Origin: Cymodocea nodosa | Taxonomy: Eukaryota; Streptophyta; Magnoliopsida; Alismatales; Cymodoceaceae | Assembly (NCBI GenBank): GCA_036874045.1 | Contig: CM072346.1 | Coordinates: 12,872,001 to 12,936,000 of the forward strand | Direction: 5' to 3' | DNA: 64,000 bases | In this document: positions 1 through 12,899 of the stretch, piece after piece | Layout of the letters: every line of letters begins with the position of its first letter | Position numbering within the stretch: the stretch's first letter is position 1 | The notes under the pieces: generated by a model | Told to the model about the DNA's origin: nothing | Databases searched by the model: none | What the model saw: the letters and a program-made list of their open reading frames with translations, nothing else | Program-made: the position numbers and the translations under genes

Positions 1-363
1 TGCCTTAATAACATTAAATTCCTTGTACCATACTGTAAGTGATGTGATTCATTTAATACATAACCTATTTCTTCATTTATATATACATGGTATATCCTTA
101 ATTAACAACTCAATCTGCATAAGATTGCCCAGCAACTGTTGAGAAATATATATGTATATAGATGGTTGAATATCCAGGATATATTGAGAACTAATTCTTG
201 TAGCAATATTAGGTGGAGAATTATTAGAATGGTGGGAATGGTTGTCATTAGAATTATCCATCCTAGTATTACTAATTAATACAAATTAGTTAATATTATG
301 GAATCACGTAAAAAATGTTGCTTTCACTGCTAGAAGCCATAGACATCACTCATTTTTGTTAGT

Positions 364-1230
364 TTAGATGTAAAATTCTGGATCTCGATATGCAACTGTT
401 CCAACCACTTTATGCTCCAACTCTTCATCTCGGACCATTTGAGAATTCTCAAACCCTGACAGTTTTGTACTGTGATTCTCATCATCAATCAATATGCTCG
501 AGGGCCATATGGCTGCATGAACAATCGGTAAACTAAGGAAATGATTGAAGGTATGTACTTTGGTTTTGGCGAGAGCGGACATATACAAGTGCACATGCAA
601 TTTCAGTGGCAACATGTAATATAGTCAACCACGAAAGTGAGGAGCCATGCTTTGCATCATAACATAGAATTTGTTTGAGGTTTCTATCTGAGAAGAATTC
701 GAAGACCATCAATGGCACAACCTATGAGCTTCACCACATTCTTGTGATTTAGGTTGAGAGACGATGATGATCTCATTTATTATTTCTTCAATCAATGCAT
801 CATCCCCCGTTGTGCATCTCTTCTTGATGGAAATGACCCTACCATCTGTGAACACACCTTTGTAAGTGACTCCAAAATTTCCTCCGTCAATGAGTTGTTT
901 TGAGTCGAAGTTATTGGTTGCTGTCTTCAATTCTCGTTCGGTGAATAGTGTTACATTCTCCCTTAGCCCTAGATAGGCAGCAACCCGTTGGTATAGAAGT
1001 AGTTCAAAATTTCTCTTCAAGCATTCCTTCCTTAGTTTATCCTCTTTATTAGTAGTTCCTTGGAAGGAAGCAATCCACCTTCTTGGTGACCATTCTCCGT
1101 AATGTGTCGGAGAGTTCTCCTTCACCTTGAATGACATCTTGTTCAATCTAGTATATATATAAAAGGCAACAAAATCACTGCAAGAGTTTGAGACAAAGAC
1201 AATAAAATATAATGAAAAATGCAACTCCAT
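364..1230 (-). pseudogene. Decayed wall-associated-kinase-like (WAK/WAKL) receptor kinase fragment
   Basis: Read on the minus strand, this resembles the juxtamembrane region and N-terminal kinase lobe of plant WAK-like receptor kinases. A hydrophobic stretch is followed by the family hallmark FTERELKTATNNFD, a glycine-rich loop that has decayed to GGNFGVTYKG, and the VAIKK-type lysine site read as ISIKKR. The reading frame then breaks near 770: the NHKNVVKLIG segment lies in a different frame from the segment before it. Further frames carry FEFFSDRNLKQIL and an activation region ending GTVAYRDPEF. The catalytic loop that should read HRD reads HAA, and the DFG motif reads GFE, so it cannot be an active kinase. 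The C-lobe after the DPE motif is absent and no galacturonan-binding extracellular part is visible. Family recognition is strong. The exact limits are approximate. Confidence 0.85.
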
Positions 1231-1800
1231 GGCATATCATACTAGTCTTCAATTGGAACAAACTATAAATCTATCACTTGGCAAGAAAAAGTAGAATCGA
1301 TGTCCAATATGTATGCAGGAAATGATGATTACTGATACAAAGGATTGGTAACCTCTAAATCCAAGAAAGAAAATACTTTGTTGGAAGGAATTAATGTCCT
1401 AACATTAAGAATCTACAAGACCAAGGATGAAGTGTGATGGTCTTAAGAAACCCAAATATATATTAAGAATTGATCACCACTTATTGAGAGATTAATGAAC
1501 TCTATCAATAGATAACGTTAGTCGGATCGAACACCGCTTGCTTATGAGAGAGGGGAAAAAAACCCTTCTTGGATTATTTGATATAGGAATTTAAGGGTTG
1601 TGGTTCGTGGCTAGCGTGATATTTGACAAACATTTAGAGGGAAAACCATACGCAAGATTTAAAAAAAGTAAGAAAAATATGCTATTCCAACGTATCATGA
1701 ATGAAAAATAAAAGGTTTAATAATAAAGAGAGGAAGACTGGAAGAAGAAGGAGAAAACAAGGAAATGGTACCTTACCTTGGAGAAGAGATGGGAATGACT
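1231..1800. other. Intergenic, no gene seen
   Basis: AT-rich sequence between the kinase pseudogene and the copia element. I see no coding signature, RNA gene or clear repeat here. Part of it may belong to the copia LTR or to the region that flanked it at insertion. Confidence 0.5.
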
Positions 1801-1809
1801 GGTGATGGT

Positions 1810-2054
1810 GGTGGTGTGTGTGTACGTTGTAGAAATCAAATATCTGAATAAAACTAGATCGTCGACGTAAAGTAGATTTAAGAAACTAACTAGCTGCACA
1901 TAGAGTGTTACCAGTGAAGCTTTTATAGACAGAAGATACGATAAGATAATAATCTGAGACCTGACATGACTACAAACAAAACACCTTACAACTATGCATA
2001 ATGACCTAATAAAAACTAAAACAGGCACAACAATTTAACAACCCAATAATAACA
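1810..2054 (-). repeat. Probable 3' LTR of the adjacent copia element
   Basis: On the minus strand a purine-rich tract (revcomp of 2067-2080, GAGGGGGCA) directly downstream of the copia RNase H/C-terminal region is followed by a TGTT start at 2054. Further in is a TATA-like CTATAAAAGC (revcomp, near 1920), as expected of an LTR promoter. The distal boundary near 1810-1826 is a guess based on a CA end, because no second LTR copy is present in the window to prove it. Confidence 0.5.
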
Positions 2055-2059
2055 AACTA

Positions 2060-3015
2060 TTCAATGTGCCCCCTCAAACTTGGTTGGGTGATTACACCAA
2101 GTTTGCGAAGAAGATCTCGATGTTTGGATGCTGGTAGAGACTTGGTGAACAAATCCACAAGTTGAAGCTTGGAAGGGATGTGCTGTGTAACGAGAGATTG
2201 ATTTGCAACTCTTTCTTTAATAAAGTGATAATCCAAAGCTATATGTTTAGCTTTGGAACGAAGAATAGGATTAATGGTGAGGTGAATAGCACTCTTGTCG
2301 TCGTAGTACAGCTAAGCAAATGCAAAAACCTATTAAGTAATGGACCTACGAGAATGAGGGTAAGTAGCTCAGTCAACATCAGAGAATCCATATAAGTTTA
2401 TTTTTGATTGAGACGTTAGAACAAGACCGTGAGTGATAGTCCCTTTCAAATAAGTGTAGCTAGGAGCATGCATAGATTGACTGACTTAAGATGTTAACAA
2501 GAAAAACTAGATCAGGACGAGTAAAAGTGAGATATTGTAAACTTCCTACCATACTTCTATGATTGTTGATATTAGTAAAAGGCTGGGGCTAGGTCTTAAC
2601 AAAAAATTGAGTTAATTTTGCAGGAAGAGGTGTTTTAACAGTTTTACAATTTTCCATATCTGTTTGTTTAAGAATGGAATAAATGTATTGTGATTGAGAT
2701 AAATGCGTACCTATGGATGTGGACGAAACTTGTATTCCAAGAAAATAACGATGACGACCTAAATCTTTCGTAGCAAACTTAGAAATAACCGCTTGAGTAA
2801 ATTTTTCAATAAAACTATTAGAATTAATAGTAAGAATAATATCATCAACGTATAACAACAAATACATCAAGTCTCTCATCTTTTTTGTAAACAAACAATG
2901 AAAGATTACTAGGACATGAATTGAAACCAAAATTAAACAAAGAAAGTACTAAATTTTTCAAAGTAAACCTTAGGTGCCTGTTTTAAACCATAAAATACAT
3001 TGTTTAATCACCACA
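2060..3015 (-). mobile_element. Ty1/copia retrotransposon fragment (reverse transcriptase and RNase H end)
   Basis: The minus strand shows the copia RT sequence GLKQAP-type segment (about 2960-3010), the catalytic LLLYVDDIILT motif with its YVDD box (about 2820-2870), KDLG..YFLGIQV and the downstream RPDL..VNILSQ segment. It ends in the conserved copia C-terminus (TKSLPASKHRDLLRKLG), just before the polypurine tract. Stops and frame breaks interrupt it, so it is dead. The gag, protease and integrase parts and the 5' LTR are missing: the element is truncated at about 3015, next to the bL17 gene promoter region. The YVDD box gives high confidence in the family. Confidence 0.9.
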
Positions 3016-3179
3016 TTCCGACTAGTGGGCCTTTTGAACAAATTTTTCGAATTTTATACCATTTGGTGGATTTCTTCTTCCCCTATCTTACAATATTTTC
3101 CACCTTGCGTTCATTGAACATTTTCGTTGCATGATTTTCTTAGATTGTAAACCCAAAGTGGTATCGTCACCGTCCACCT

Positions 3180-3693
3180 TTGCTCCCGGCCCTACTCCTC
3201 TCTCCTTTGCTTGATCTCTCTCGCCACCTCCATCCTCCAGAGTCCAGCCGTCTCACCCCTCCATCGCTATCGTCGACGCCGCCGCCGCCTCTAGCTCTCC
3301 ATCGTCGGCTCCTCCGCATTCGCCTTCAGTGTCTTCTTCCTCTTTCCAACCCGCACCTCCTCCTTCCTACGGCTCCGCCCCTGCTCTGTGAGGTGCTCGG
3401 TATATGTTCTTTTGTTCTGGGGTTTGTTTTAACAATGAGAAAGGGAAAAACGTCAAACCTTCTCGATTGACAGTGTTGTTGATCTTCTTCTTGGTCTCTA
3501 TCTTCTTTCTTCATGTACTGCTAATTGTTGTTGTTGGGATGATGATTTTCTTATTGAATACAATTTTAGAATCATGATTTGTTGTTGTGTTGGGGGGAGG
3601 GGTCTTCGTTTGATATAATAGATTCTATCAGTTAAATTTCTGGCTCTTGCAGTGTTCCTGCATTTCTCTTCACTACCACCACAGTCCCGCTCC
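3180..3693 (+). promoter_or_regulatory. 5' region and probable 5'UTR (with intron) of the bL17 gene
   Basis: The sequence changes here from AT-rich to pyrimidine- and GC-rich (CTCTCTCC, CGCCGCCGCC). This is typical of plant 5' leaders. A plausible UTR intron runs from GT at 3393 to AG at 3652, leaving a short leader before the ATG at 3694. This is inferred from splice-site appearance only. Open frames on either strand here are low-complexity and not credible proteins. Confidence 0.45.
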
Positions 3694-6600
3694 ATGACGA
3701 AGTTCAGAAAGCTCGGTCGTCCGGCTGCCCACCGTGTGGCAATGCTTAGGTTTGCATTCTCTTTCTACATCGCATCACTCTCTCCAGGTGGTTCCTTTGA
3801 TTTGAATCATATCTGTTTTGCTTCTTAGGACAATGGTGTCTCAGCTAGTGAAGCATGAGCGGATCGAAACTACTATTGCTAAAGTACTTTTCCCTCTGAT
3901 TCATAGAAATTTTACAGTTTTTTCCCCCTTAAAAGGCATGATTTTGTTTTGTACTTACATGGCTTGTCAATTTTAAACTTTGAAATTCTATTTGTTAGGC
4001 CAAGGAAGTTCGTCGACTTGCTGATAGGATGGTGACGTTTGGGAAGGAGGTAATGCTTCCATCGTTGGTTACTTATTTGTTTTTAGTTACTTATATGCCA
4101 TATCTTTGATCTAAATTTTGAATACCTAAATAATTCAATTTTCCCAAGATACTCTTTTATAAATCCTCTCCAAACATGCTTCTTTTTGGGGGAATTAATG
4201 TGACTAGGTTTAGCCATTTGCTTGTTAATGTGCCCACATTGGATCCATGTATTGGCTGTATGGTATGTTTGACAACATGACTTAAAGGGACTGTTTAGTG
4301 GGATTTGCACCATGGAGGGCTGCTTAGTGCATTGGGTTGGTTGGCCAACCAAATGATCAACCCTCCTTTTTGAAGTGTAGAGGGTCAGTTGGATTGACCA
4401 CTCCACATCAAAGTCCTCCATTTGCTTATAGACTAGGGGTTGGGGAGTGAAGTATGTATGAAAGATTCATTGACAACAACATAATGATGTCTCTTCAATT
4501 ATTGTGATGATTTCATTATACTATACAAGATGTTTTTTTACAAATGTCTCATCACATGGTTGATGCCTCATATTTCATGTTGTACGAGAGATCTTATGCA
4601 TTGACACCTAAAATTTAGCCTTCAGAATTACGGATCAAGTGTTTAACTTTCTTTCTCATGTGACTCCTTTACAAATTACATGCTCTTTGGTCGTCAATCA
4701 CATGATTAATTGTCATGCATACCCCTTGTTGTATGTCACATGTCTTTCTTCATTTGTCCTTCCCTATGTCATTTATTGGTTCATCATCAGAGAGAAGGTG
4801 CAAAAGATTCAAAAAATTGTCTAGTATTTTGGGATTTTTTTCAGTGCATCAGGGTGGAATTTTCAGATATTTGTTTGGTGTGCTACTACAAAGTTTTGAA
4901 GTTTTTCCCGTTTGTAAGGTTATATTTGTTATTAATCATATGCATAAAATGAAATGAAATATAATGCTCAACTTCATTTTATCTCATAGACTATTGGAAT
5001 TTTTGATTACCAGTCAATGGTCAAATTGGAAAAAAAATAATATCAAGTTGGGGTTTATTTTTTCAGTCTCTAGAGTTTTTCATGATGTCATCAAAACACT
5101 TATTGAAGGCATCAAATCAGGGAATTTGATAGCAAACGATAGACTAACCTTTTGATGACTTGATCAACTTTTTGACATTATTCATTGAACATTCCGATGA
5201 ACAGGGTCCAATGGTGACACTAGCCTGAAGGTATTGTAGATAAAAGCTTATTTTGATTCTCATCGGAAGATCCGACAAGTGATATCGGAAAGGACTTGGT
5301 TACTTGATAGAATTTGTATGAAATTTTGCTTGATTGTAGAGTTTGGAATTTTTGAAATTTCTCCCGATGTGCCTTGGTGGGACTTCTAGATTTTTGAAGG
5401 CAAATCTCTAGAAATAACAACCTCTTGTTCTGAATCAATCATGTTGAGCCATGTGTCATATTTGGAGACACCCTTGGTCATTTTCCTGAGTTTGTGCTTC
5501 TTAAATTAATTTGTGTCCAGTTTGTTTTTCATGTCACTTATGATTATTTTCCACATCATTCAATTCATTTTCCATGACACCTTATGCAAGACATTTAGTT
5601 TCCATGGTGGCTCCATACTGTACACGTGGTGGCCATGTTGTCCAACTTACTTAATGACCATCCACCTCATTAAACATAACTTCCACATCTTGCTTCCACG
5701 ATGGAACACACTCATAGCTTGCCAATTAAATCATGCGGCCTCAACTTTGCCTAACAACTTGACAAACTGACTTTCATTTGGACACCTTTATAAAGGGATG
5801 CCATGGTTTCTTCAAGACCTTTTAGGTGATAGAAACTTTTGGTGGTGCGAACCCTTTGATTGTGAACTTTGTGGGGGAGAACTTTTGATGGAGAAACCTC
5901 TTGGAGACTCTTTTCAGTTGGACACTATTGCATCTTCTAGTTCACAGGAGCTTGTTGGATGTCAAACATTGCTACTTTGCTTGTTGATCAACTACTCTTG
6001 AATATTGCACAAGATTGCTGTACTTCTGCTGATAAGTTCCTTTACAACACCTTCTATTACAGTAATTTCAGCTAATTTTAACTTGCTCTTTACTTAGGTC
6101 CGGTTGTCTGGAGGCATTTTCATTGGACATTAGAGTCAACATTACCTAAATCCTTGAATCTAGTTTTATTCTCCAAGATTCCTTTAAGTTTTATTAGCAT
6201 TTCGAAAATGTAGCTCTTCTTCTTTGCATTTTGGAGATTTCAGCGTTAATTGATGTGTTCACTCAAGTTTGCATTTCTGATACATGTTACTTGACAATTT
6301 TTTGATTGGATTCTTTGCAATACATTTCAAAAATTGTGAGATATGAACAAATCTTATTACATATCATTGAATATTTTTGCTTTTCTTGTGAACAGAAGAC
6401 TTCATTTCGTTTAATCTTTTTGATCCTGTCTTATTGTTTTCGTCTTAGTCTAATTTAAATCTTTGCATTGAAATAAGTTTTGATTAAAGTATTACATTTG
6501 ATTTATGTCTGAGAACTCGAGACTGCACCTTCGATCACATGATTCTTTCACTTTTTTTTTTTAGTGCATATGAATAGATGATGCTCTTCTCTATCATGAG

Positions 6601-8986
6601 ATTCAAGACTTTGTTATATTTTTGAAAATTGCTTTGATAGTTTCTGTTTGTTAATTGATTTTAATGTATGATTTCTGTCTTGTTGCAATTTCCAATAATT
6701 TCCTGAAAATTCCCTTAATCATGATATAATGATCTTGATTTACATATGTTTTCAATCTTGATTTAAATCATTTCATCTACTTATGATAATGTAGGCTTTC
6801 AATGTGCGAATGAATTTTCAGTTGATTTAGTTTTACTTCATGTCTCCCATATTTCTTTTCTCTGCTACACTTAATTAATATCCAGTGTATCATTAGCTGC
6901 ATTTATATTAACCATTTATGCATAAAGTTGACTTGATTTTGCTACACACATATGCCATGTTAAGATACAATAAAAGCCCTTTGAGATTTTCTTCCACAAT
7001 TGTATTGTAGGCTTTTTGTGCCGATGGATAGGGGTCTTCATGTTAAGCCTAGTTGGGTTGCTTGGAGAAAACCTCCGTTGGGTTGGCTTTCACTTAACAT
7101 TGATGGGCTGTTGGATAGAAGTGGCAGAGGTGCTGGTGGGATGGCTCTTTGTGATGACAAGGGGAATTTGTTGGTGTTGGCATGTGATTCTTATGGAGTG
7201 GCTGACTCTCTGTTGGCTAAAAATACTTGCATTCATAGATGGTCTGAGGATATGTGCACTGTTGAATATCGATTTTAGAAAGTTGGTCATTGAGGTCACT
7301 GAGGCTTTATGTAGTGGTATTTGTCCATATGTGAAAGCTTTAAAGTTTTGGGATTTCTTATATTAGTTATGTTAGGGAATTGGTGCTCTTAGATGGATTC
7401 CATGTGAAGGAAATATGGTTGTTGATAGGTGCGTTGTATGGGAGTTGCGTGGTCTTAAAGCATGTTTGGAGCTCGGAACAATCATGTCTGACTTGTAGGA
7501 AGCTTCTTCTTGATAAATGAGGGATTTCAGCCTTTTGAGATTGACTTCTTTTGGTGTGGACTGTTTTGCGTTGTTAGATTGGTCGATCTTTCTTAGAGTG
7601 GTTGCTGCAGTTCATGGCTGTTCTGGAATGGTTGGTGTAGAAGGTGTGGTAAGTGTTAGGTTTCGATCCCACAAGGTGGTCTCTGTGTCAATTTTATCGG
7701 ATTAGCTGTTAGGAGTTTTATTGGTACTCTTGTTGGTCTTACCGAGGAGACAGCTTGGTTCGTGGATGTCCTTTTCTCTATGTTTTTTTGTTTGTTTGTA
7801 TTGTTCTCTTTATGTTTTTTGTTTGTATGGTTTTCTTTTTTGTAGCTTGGATTCGAATCCTCCAATGACTTGGATCCGCTCCTGACTTGTAATTTTACTC
7901 TCATATGTTTGCAGGCACCTAACGCTTGATGAATAATACTGGATTAAGATTTTTTGTAAAAAAAAGAAGCCTGAAGATTTAATCATAGATAAAAATACTT
8001 AGAAGAAAAGGATTTATGTAACTAACCTAGTGAGTTTATGGCTCGGATTGTTATTATTTTGATGATTATGATACTTTTATATTTGTAAATATATTGATAT
8101 TTATTTATTTTTGAAAAATACGTCCATTTAAATCCCTTTTCAAAAAAGTATTTCAATTTTCAATCTGTATCATTTCCTTTTTCTGTTTTTTGCGACATTG
8201 ATTACCCCAACAGCTGCAATCAAATGCGGGCATTATGGGATTTTCACACTAGAGATTCTTAATTTGTAAATGTTTACTAAAAGTTGCGTTCTTTTGCTAA
8301 ACTCTGAACTCTCAGGGTACATTGGCGGCTACAAGAAATGCCGCTGCTTTTGTCCGTGGAGATGATGTATTGCACAAATTATTCACAGAGCTTGCTTATC
8401 GTTACAGGTAGTGTGTTCATTGATCCTGGTAAAATCCAACTAATCAGTTATTTGTTGTTGGTCTTTAAGGCTTATCTGTTCCTTCAACTTTCAAGTCATT
8501 TTCAGGGATAGAGCCGGTGGCTATACAAGAGTTCTTCGAACGAGGATACGACAGGGGGATGCGGCTCCTATGGCATATATTGAGTAATTTCCTTTGGTTT
8601 GAAGCTGGTTTATATTTTTTGGGAGAATTTGAGTAATTAATCCTCAAATATTTAAAGCATCAAAGTGGATACAACCTTTATTTTTGGGGTCTTAGGCCAT
8701 AAATAGATTGAAGATTTGTTATGAAAAAACATTTATGGTATATATTGAGTAATTTCCTTCGGCTTGAAATTCATGGATATTTTGTGAAGTTTGGTAGGAA
8801 ATTCTCAAATATTAATAATCATTTCAAATTTTTAGGTTTGTCGACAGAGAGAATGAGCTTCGAGAGGCAAAACCTGCGGTTCCTCAGCCACCACGAAGAT
8901 CTCCACTTGATCCTTGGACAAAATCTCGTGCTTGTCAATACTGGGCACCTCCCAAGGAAGACCAAAAGTCTGGGTCCAAAACTTAG
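3694..8986 (+). CDS. MRPL17: Ribosomal protein L17 (bL17), mitochondrial type, six coding exons
   Basis: Structural protein of the large subunit of the organellar, bacterial-type ribosome. Exons read 3694-3749, 3829-3883, 3999-4049, 8316-8407, 8506-8583 and 8836-8986. All junctions are GT-AG and the total is 483 nt, giving 160 aa plus stop. The protein starts [19 protein letters not shown] and continues with the bL17 signature [20 protein letters not shown] and later [20 protein letters not shown], ending in a Pro/Arg/Lys-rich tail. The length matches plant mitochondrial L17 proteins, which lack the long transit peptide of the plastid form. Intron 3 (4050-8315) is unusually long and carries a LINE tail in sense orientation. 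The remaining introns are about 80-250 nt. The frame closes perfectly, so the model should be accurate. Mitochondrial rather than plastid location is inferred from the missing N-terminal extension. Confidence 0.95.
4050..6990 (+). other. Long intron 3 of the bL17 gene, left part
   Basis: AT-rich intronic DNA with T-rich runs and no coding signature. The only local structure that stands out is a perfect 16-bp palindrome at 4337-4352 (TTGGTTGGCCAACCAA) inside a small, more GC-balanced stretch (about 4230-4440). That stretch may be a short transposable-element insertion. Short open frames here look like chance. Confidence 0.6.
7000..7965 (+). mobile_element. LINE 3' fragment with RNase H-like domain, inside bL17 intron 3
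   Basis: The segment at 7020-7350 encodes the plant LINE RNase H module (RVT_3 type): W(R)[32 protein letters not shown], then a frameshift near 7215 and [21 protein letters not shown] in the next frame. A noncoding 3' tail follows. It ends near 7965 in TTGATGAATAATACTGGATT and an A-rich run, the usual end of these elements. Only the extreme 3' part is present, which fits 5'-truncated target-primed insertion. It is non-functional. Confidence 0.8.
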
Positions 8987-9580
8987 GATTGATCTTTGCC
9001 ATTGATTTTATTTTTTAGACAACGCATATTTCTTATACCGCCGACATTTGGTTGCGGTATAATGACTGTTACTACTCTCTTGACGTGAATTCTCACCATT
9101 TGTCTGGTATATGTGATGCGTATCTTCGGCAGAAAATATATCTTCAGAGCAAAATAATGATCAGTGAATCTTTTAGAAGGTTTTGAAACGTTGGAGATAG
9201 GTGTCTTGCACCTAGTTTACGATTAAATTCCAACATTATCTTCGCCCGAGACTGTTCTACTTTGCAAGTAGTCGTCTCCTTCATATTAACTTGTAATTGA
9301 AATGCCCCAAGATATGGGAGACCGTGCCCGTCTTTCAATATGTATGTTAAATGCCTTAAAAAATCTTTCTTTTCTCCTGCATTTGCTGTAAATTCTATAT
9401 GCCAATCTTAAATACCTTCCATTTGTATGTTATGAATACCTTTCTTGCATTGCCTTACTGAATCCCTGAAGATGGACGAAAGGGGAAGGAATCTTTCGAT
9501 GGCATTTGGTAAATAGGTCTTATTTTCCTTCTGTCTCACAGGACTACCTGTGGAAGTGCAGTCTCTTGTAGAGGAGTTTG
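8987..9580 (+). other. 3' flank of the bL17 gene
   Basis: Presumed 3'UTR and downstream spacer. No second gene is visible. The open frame on the opposite strand around 9144-9338 has no recognisable domain. Confidence 0.4.
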
Positions 9581-9581
9581 A

Positions 9582-12000
9582 GTTAAAGGTGTCAATGGGT
9601 CAGCTCGGCCCATAGACCTTTAGCCCGTACAGGTTGTGGGTTGGATCAGGTCTGGTCTATAAAATCAAAATTGACGTGGCTTAGCCCATACGTGTTGATT
9701 GTGAGCTTGGTCCCTAATAATTGATAATGTTTGATTATCGAATCGAACGTTTTTTTTTTAATGTTTGAAAGAAACGAACATTATTTTTTTATATAATTTA
9801 TACGATGAATTATTTTTAAATATTCAATTATAGAATAATTTTGAAACATTCAACCATAGAAAAGAGAAACATTGAAAGAAACATAAACTCATAAAGTTAA
9901 AATAAATTATTTTATTTAATAAAATAAAATTAAAAATACATTATCATTTGTACATTTTTTTCAAATACAACAAATATTTTTATATTTAATTGACATTCAA
10001 ATTAAGAAATTATCAAATTCCTCAATAAAATTCTCTTGTTGAGAATGAAATCCGGCATACTTTTAGCCTTTGACACATATTAAACACTCTAAAATGTAGT
10101 CTTTTAATTTAACTTTTTTGTCATCTAACAAATTTTTATTAATACTAAATGCTTGTTCACATGTAACATAAGAAATTGAAATTATTAGTAAATCTTTAGC
10201 TATTAAAGATAAAATAAGATATACTTTTCTTTAAAGTTTCCATTATTCAATTACATTAAATTTCATGAAACTAGGATTTTTCCCAACTAAATAGATATGA
10301 ATAGTATTATTAAAATTAATTAATTATTGCCTATTTATTGATATAAAAGTTTCATTATCTTCAATAAATAAACTTAAATCATATGATGATGAGAGTTATA
10401 TTAATTCTTGTGAATATTGTGTTTTATATCTTGCAACATATAAATCAAATATATTATTTAAATTTTATTTTATATTTTCAACAGATTTATTACATTCTAT
10501 ATTTAAATTTTTTTTGTTGCAATTAATATATTTTTAACAACTTGAAATTTAATCTTAGGATCTAAACAAATAGTTAATGTATATAAAAGAGCTTTATCAT
10601 TTCAATATTTCAAAAAAGAATTCTTTCACTTTTTCAATTATCGGTGTAAAAAGTAGATAATTACCATAATTATTAAAAGCTTTTGCAATATTATGTAAGT
10701 GATAAATTGCATAAATAGATGTAGAATAATATATTCTAGATAAATGTTCAGTTACATTATAAAATAATTTTTAAAATTCAATACAACAATTACAAATTTG
10801 AACATCATTTTCATTTAAGGGTGTTGTATAATTACTAATTCTATTATTATAATAAGTTTTTATTGCTTCTTTCTAAGGGTAACAATTTTTTAACATTAAA
10901 TATAAAGAATTTCATTTATGAGGTACATCAACGTTTTATGTGGTAATTCAAAAGAATTACATGATTAAATTTTTCTTGATGTCTACCCTCATTGTTAATA
11001 TAAGCTATTACATTTCTAATATTATTAACAAAAAATTTTATTTCTTTTACATCAACTTGAATTATAAGATTAGTTATGTGACATATACATCTATGATGAA
11101 ATAAAGAAAAACAATTTGGTAGAGTTAATTTATTTTTAAACATGAAAATAGTTGCACTATTATTAGAAGTATTATTAAAATTAATACTACCTATTTTATC
11201 TTTAATTTTAAAAATTGCAAAAACTTCCATAATGTGCGAAAAAATCTTATTATCATTATGAGGATGAGATTTTTTTAAAATCCTATTAATTTTTTTGTAA
11301 AGTTCAATTTTAATTAATAAAATGTGTCGTTACAACAATATATTCATGTTTAAAATTTCCCTCCTAAATATAAGATGTGCATGCTATTGAAATATTTATA
11401 TTACCCATTATATTGATTAATTCCATTTTAAGTTTATTATAAATATCAATAATATGTTGTCTATTTGTATTCCTGGAAATATATTTAAATTGTGGACAAT
11501 AAGTTTGTGAAATATATTCTTAAAAATATTCACTAGTGCTAAATTAATAAGTAAATTCTCAATAAAAATAAATTTAACATGCAATTCCTTAACCCTTTTA
11601 ACATCATAATGTCATGATGAAATATTACCCTTAGGACTAAAAATAATTTGACTTAAAACTATTTTATTTTTTTCATTATTTTTAGTATAAATAGCTAAAT
11701 ACCTATTTAAATGACTTGTACCATCGAAAGGTTTGTAAGAGAAGTTTGCATTACATATATTGTAGAACACCCTACCATTCATAGTGTTGTCCTCCTTGAG
11801 TTTCTTTTTTACTATGAAGTTGTTCCATAAAGCAGATCTTTTTTTTAGGTTGTCGAGTGGTACTTGAAGTTGCTCTGGTTTTCATAGCATTAGATTGTAA
11901 TTTCGATGACATAAGAAATTTGTTGTTGTCGTTATTGAACTGATTGAAGTTGTCATTTTCTTGAATTTGAGAAGACTTGCCGTTTGTGACTGTGAATTTA
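9582..12000 (-). mobile_element. hAT-family transposon remnant (BED/ricesleeper-type transposase)
   Basis: The right-reading end at 9582 has the hAT-like terminal pattern AAAGGTGTCAATGGGTCAGC followed by CGGCCC. The minus strand then encodes a wrecked transposase. A BED zinc-finger-like N-terminus lies at about 11745-11890 (SALWNNFIVKKK and later GTSHLNRYL, but only one of the expected Cys-Cys pair is left). The RNase H-fold core is at about 10930-11230 (NNTSNNSATIFM then RCICHITNLIIQ). The C-terminal hAT dimerisation segment is at about 10080-10200 (CEQAFSINKNLLDDKK). Many stops and frameshifts separate them. No matching inverted terminus was found on the far side, so the 5' end is lost or diverged. 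The body is extremely AT-rich. Confidence 0.85.
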
Positions 12001-12186
12001 AGAATTGTTGAATTCTGTGAAATTTGAATATTATAGAATTTGATAAAAGGATTTAAAATTTAAATATTTATGTATGTTAAAAGATTTGATAAAAATTAAA
12101 ATTTAGATATTTATACATGTGATAGAATTAAATATAATAAATTTTTAATAAAATTTTAAGTAATAAATTAAAATAATTAAAAAAAA

Positions 12187-12462
12187 TCCTCTCTCTCTCT
12201 CTCTCTTTCCAATAATCTCACCATAACCTTTCATAGAAGTTAAGCCCACAAGTGAGAGACAGAAAGGGAGGACAACAAGTGAGACAAAATTTAAATTCCA
12301 AGATTTACTAAAAAAACGAAATTCACTTTCCTCCCTAAATACACAAGCAACCTCCTTGTGGAAAAATTTTCAATCTAATTCTACATGTACAAACCCCCTC
12401 TAAAGGTAAATTAAATGTAAAATAATTTTTTTTAAAAAAATAAGCATGCAAATAATTAATTT

Positions 12463-12493
<31 letters not shown>

Positions 12494-12745
12494 TTTTCCA
12501 ATAATCTAACAATAACCTTTCACGGAAGACAAACACACAAGTGAGAGACAGAATGAGGGATGAGGGATGACAAGTGGGACACAATTTAAATTCTAATCTT
12601 TTGGATTCGAAAAATAAAATTTAAAATTTATTAGAAAAGTGAATTCTATAAACACACAAACAACCTCATTGCACAAATCCCTCTTAAAGGTAAATTAAAT
12701 GCAAAGCAATTTTCTTATAAAATAAGCATGCAAATAATTAATCAA
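12187..12745. repeat. Tandem duplication (about 285 bp unit) carrying CT microsatellites
   Basis: Two adjacent diverged copies (about 12187-12462 and 12463-12745). Each begins with a (CT)n run followed by CCAATAATCT, continues through CACAAGTGAGAGACAGAA, and ends with TAAGCATGCAAATAATTAAT. Matching landmarks are 282-289 bp apart. No coding content. Confidence 0.85.
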
Positions 12746-12899
12746 GCAAAAAAGCTAAAAGATAAATCACGTTTTTTTTATATGACTAATTATGCATGTA
12801 ATATAATCATAAAATAAAATTTTAACAATCAATAAACTATTTTTTTTTAATTATGCTATTCTATTCTATTATTTTCCTTACTATTATTATCAATAATAA

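Noticed and set aside
4337..4352. Perfect 16-bp palindrome as an operator or regulatory site
   Set aside because: It lies within an intron with no supporting context. A chance or transposon-derived palindrome is as likely.
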